Shown in pieces: positions 6,283-7,201 of a stretch of DNA of 7,201 bases (position 1 is its first letter; each line of letters starts with the position of its first letter). This stretch comes from an uncultured Novosphingobium sp. (GTDB lineage: Bacteria; Pseudomonadota; Alphaproteobacteria; Sphingomonadales; Sphingomonadaceae), in the NCBI GenBank assembly GCA_946886075.1, contig CAMPHR010000073.1, positions 1-7,201 of the forward strand. Direction: 5' to 3'. A model generated the notes under the pieces. It saw only the letters and a program-made list of their open reading frames with translations, had not been told where the DNA came from and did not search any database. A program made the translations under genes and the position numbers.

Positions 6283-7068
6283 ATGGACGATGTCGTAATT
6301 CAGGATAGGCAGGACGCCGCAACGCGCATGGCCGCGCAGGATACGGGCAATGGGCTCTCCGTCATTTCCATCGCCAAAAGCTATGACAAGCGCACCGTCC
6401 TCACCGATGTTTCGCTGACCGTGGGCAAGGGCGAGGTCGTCGGCCTGCTCGGCCCCAACGGCGCGGGCAAGACCACCTGCTTCTATTCCGTCATGGGCCT
6501 CGTGCGCCCCGATCATGGCCGCATCATCCTTGATGGCCAGGACATCACCGGCCTGCCCATGTACCGCCGCGCGATCCTGGGCCTGGGCTATCTGCCGCAG
6601 GAAACCTCGATCTTCCGCGGCCTCACCGTCGCCCAGAATATCAGCGCCGTGCTGGAACTGGCAGAACCCGACAAGGCGTCCCGCGAAGCCCGCCTTGCCC
6701 AGCTGCTCGATGAATTCGGCCTCACCCGGCTCGCCAACTCATCCGCCATGGCGCTGTCCGGTGGTGAACGCCGCCGCTGCGAAATCGCCCGTGCGCTGGC
6801 CGCCAATCCGTCCATCGTGCTGCTCGACGAACCCTTTGCCGGCATCGACCCGCTCTCCATCGCGGACATCCGCGACCTTGTGAAGCAGCTCAAGACACGT
6901 GGCATCGGCGTCCTCATTACGGACCATAATGTCCGCGAAACGCTGGAGATCGTCGATCGCGCCTGCATCATCTATGGCGGGCAGGTCCTCTTCACCGGCA
7001 GCCCGACCGAACTGGTCGCCAATGCAGAAGTGCGCCGCCTCTATCTGGGCGAGAATTTCTCGCTCTGA
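6283..7068 (+). CDS. lptB: LptB, ATPase of the LptB2FGC lipopolysaccharide export transporter
   Basis: A 261-residue cytoplasmic ABC ATPase that powers extraction of lipopolysaccharide from the inner membrane with LptF, LptG and LptC. Numbered from the ATG at 6283: Walker A GPNGAGKTT (57-65), Q-loop Gln106 in LPQETSIFR, signature LSGGERRR (158-165), Walker B IVLLDEP (178-184, catalytic Glu183) and switch His215 in ITDHNVRETL, a stretch typical of LptB. It ends in YLGENFSL, also typical. It has about 20 more N-terminal residues than the E. coli protein (241 residues). ATG 6283 is preferred because AAGGA (6272-6276) lies 6 bases upstream; an in-frame GTG at 6280 is too close to that site. The downstream rpoN start confirms the classic lptB-rpoN order. 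The upstream neighbour is divergent and unrelated; lptA is not there. Confidence 0.96.
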   Translation: MDDVVIQDRQDAATRMAAQDTGNGLSVISIAKSYDKRTVLTDVSLTVGKGEVVGLLGPNGAGKTTCFYSVMGLVRPDHGRIILDGQDITGLPMYRRAILGLGYLPQETSIFRGLTVAQNISAVLELAEPDKASREARLAQLLDEFGLTRLANSSAMALSGGERRRCEIARALAANPSIVLLDEPFAGIDPLSIADIRDLVKQLKTRGIGVLITDHNVRETLEIVDRACIIYGGQVLFTGSPTELVANAEVRRLYLGENFSL

Positions 7069-7119
7069 AATGATCTTGCGGCGCCCCTCTCTCCGGCGTG
7101 ACGAAACAGGCACCGGCTG

Positions 7120-7201
7120 ATGTCGCTCGCGCCCCGCCTCGACCTGCGGCAAAGCCAGTCGCTGGTGATGACGCCGCAGCTTCAGCAGGCGATCAAGCTG
7201 C
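7120..7201 (+). CDS. rpoN: RNA polymerase sigma-54 factor RpoN, N-terminal start (partial, cut by window end)
   Basis: The 27 complete codons from the ATG at 7120 give MSLAPRLDLRQSQSLVMTPQ followed by LQQAIKL. This is the glutamine- and leucine-rich region I of sigma-54, the part that contacts core RNA polymerase and the AAA+ enhancer-binding activators. The motif RQSQ-LVMTPQLQQAI-L is highly characteristic of RpoN. The gene starts 51 bases after the lptB stop on the same strand, the usual order, so the two are probably co-transcribed. The ribosome site is weak (AGG 9 bases upstream), and no separate promoter is evident in the gap. The rest of the protein lies outside the window. Confidence 0.93.
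   Translation, partial: MSLAPRLDLRQSQSLVMTPQLQQAIKL

Overview
The window looks like chromosomal DNA from an alphaproteobacterium, most likely a sphingomonad (Sphingobium, Novosphingobium, Sphingopyxis or Sphingomonas type). Three things point there: high GC with strong G/C preference at third codon positions, an lptB-rpoN pair at the right edge, and a palindromic intergenic repeat built on the core gagc-(c/t)-tgtcgaag, which is very common between sphingomonad genes. The genus cannot be fixed from this sequence alone.

Layout. Bases 1-86 (+) are the last 27 codons of an acyl-CoA dehydrogenase. It converges on the minus-strand block across a short spacer carrying a large hairpin (149-224). Four genes then lie on the minus strand. 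In transcription order (right to left) they are: a fused CofG-CofH FO synthase (6032-3729); a CitE/HpcH-type CoA-ester lyase (3688-2813); a LuxR-type regulator with a PAS-like segment (2763-1651); and, after a 157-base gap with a striking dyad, a family III CoA-transferase (1493-252). A roughly 250-base divergent promoter region (6033-6282) separates this block from lptB (6283-7068, +). lptB is followed by the start of rpoN (7120 to the window end).

How the genes may work together. The FO synthase makes FO (8-hydroxy-5-deazaflavin), the chromophore of coenzyme F420 and an antenna pigment of some photolyases. It is tightly followed by the CitE-like gene and then the regulator, so these three are probably one transcript. 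The CoA-transferase may join by readthrough or have its own promoter. The acyl-CoA dehydrogenase, CoA-transferase and CitE-like lyase together suggest breakdown of an organic acid through CoA thioesters. The link to FO is not explained by any pathway I know, and no other F420 gene (cofC, cofD, cofE or an F420-dependent oxidoreductase) lies in the window. LptB is housekeeping lipopolysaccharide export, and RpoN is sigma-54. The usual lptC-lptA genes are not immediately upstream of lptB, so the catabolic/FO block appears to sit at a synteny break.

The most notable content is the FO synthase in this host background and its co-directional cluster with CoA-acid genes and a LuxR regulator. I see no RNA genes, CRISPR array, transposase or phage genes.
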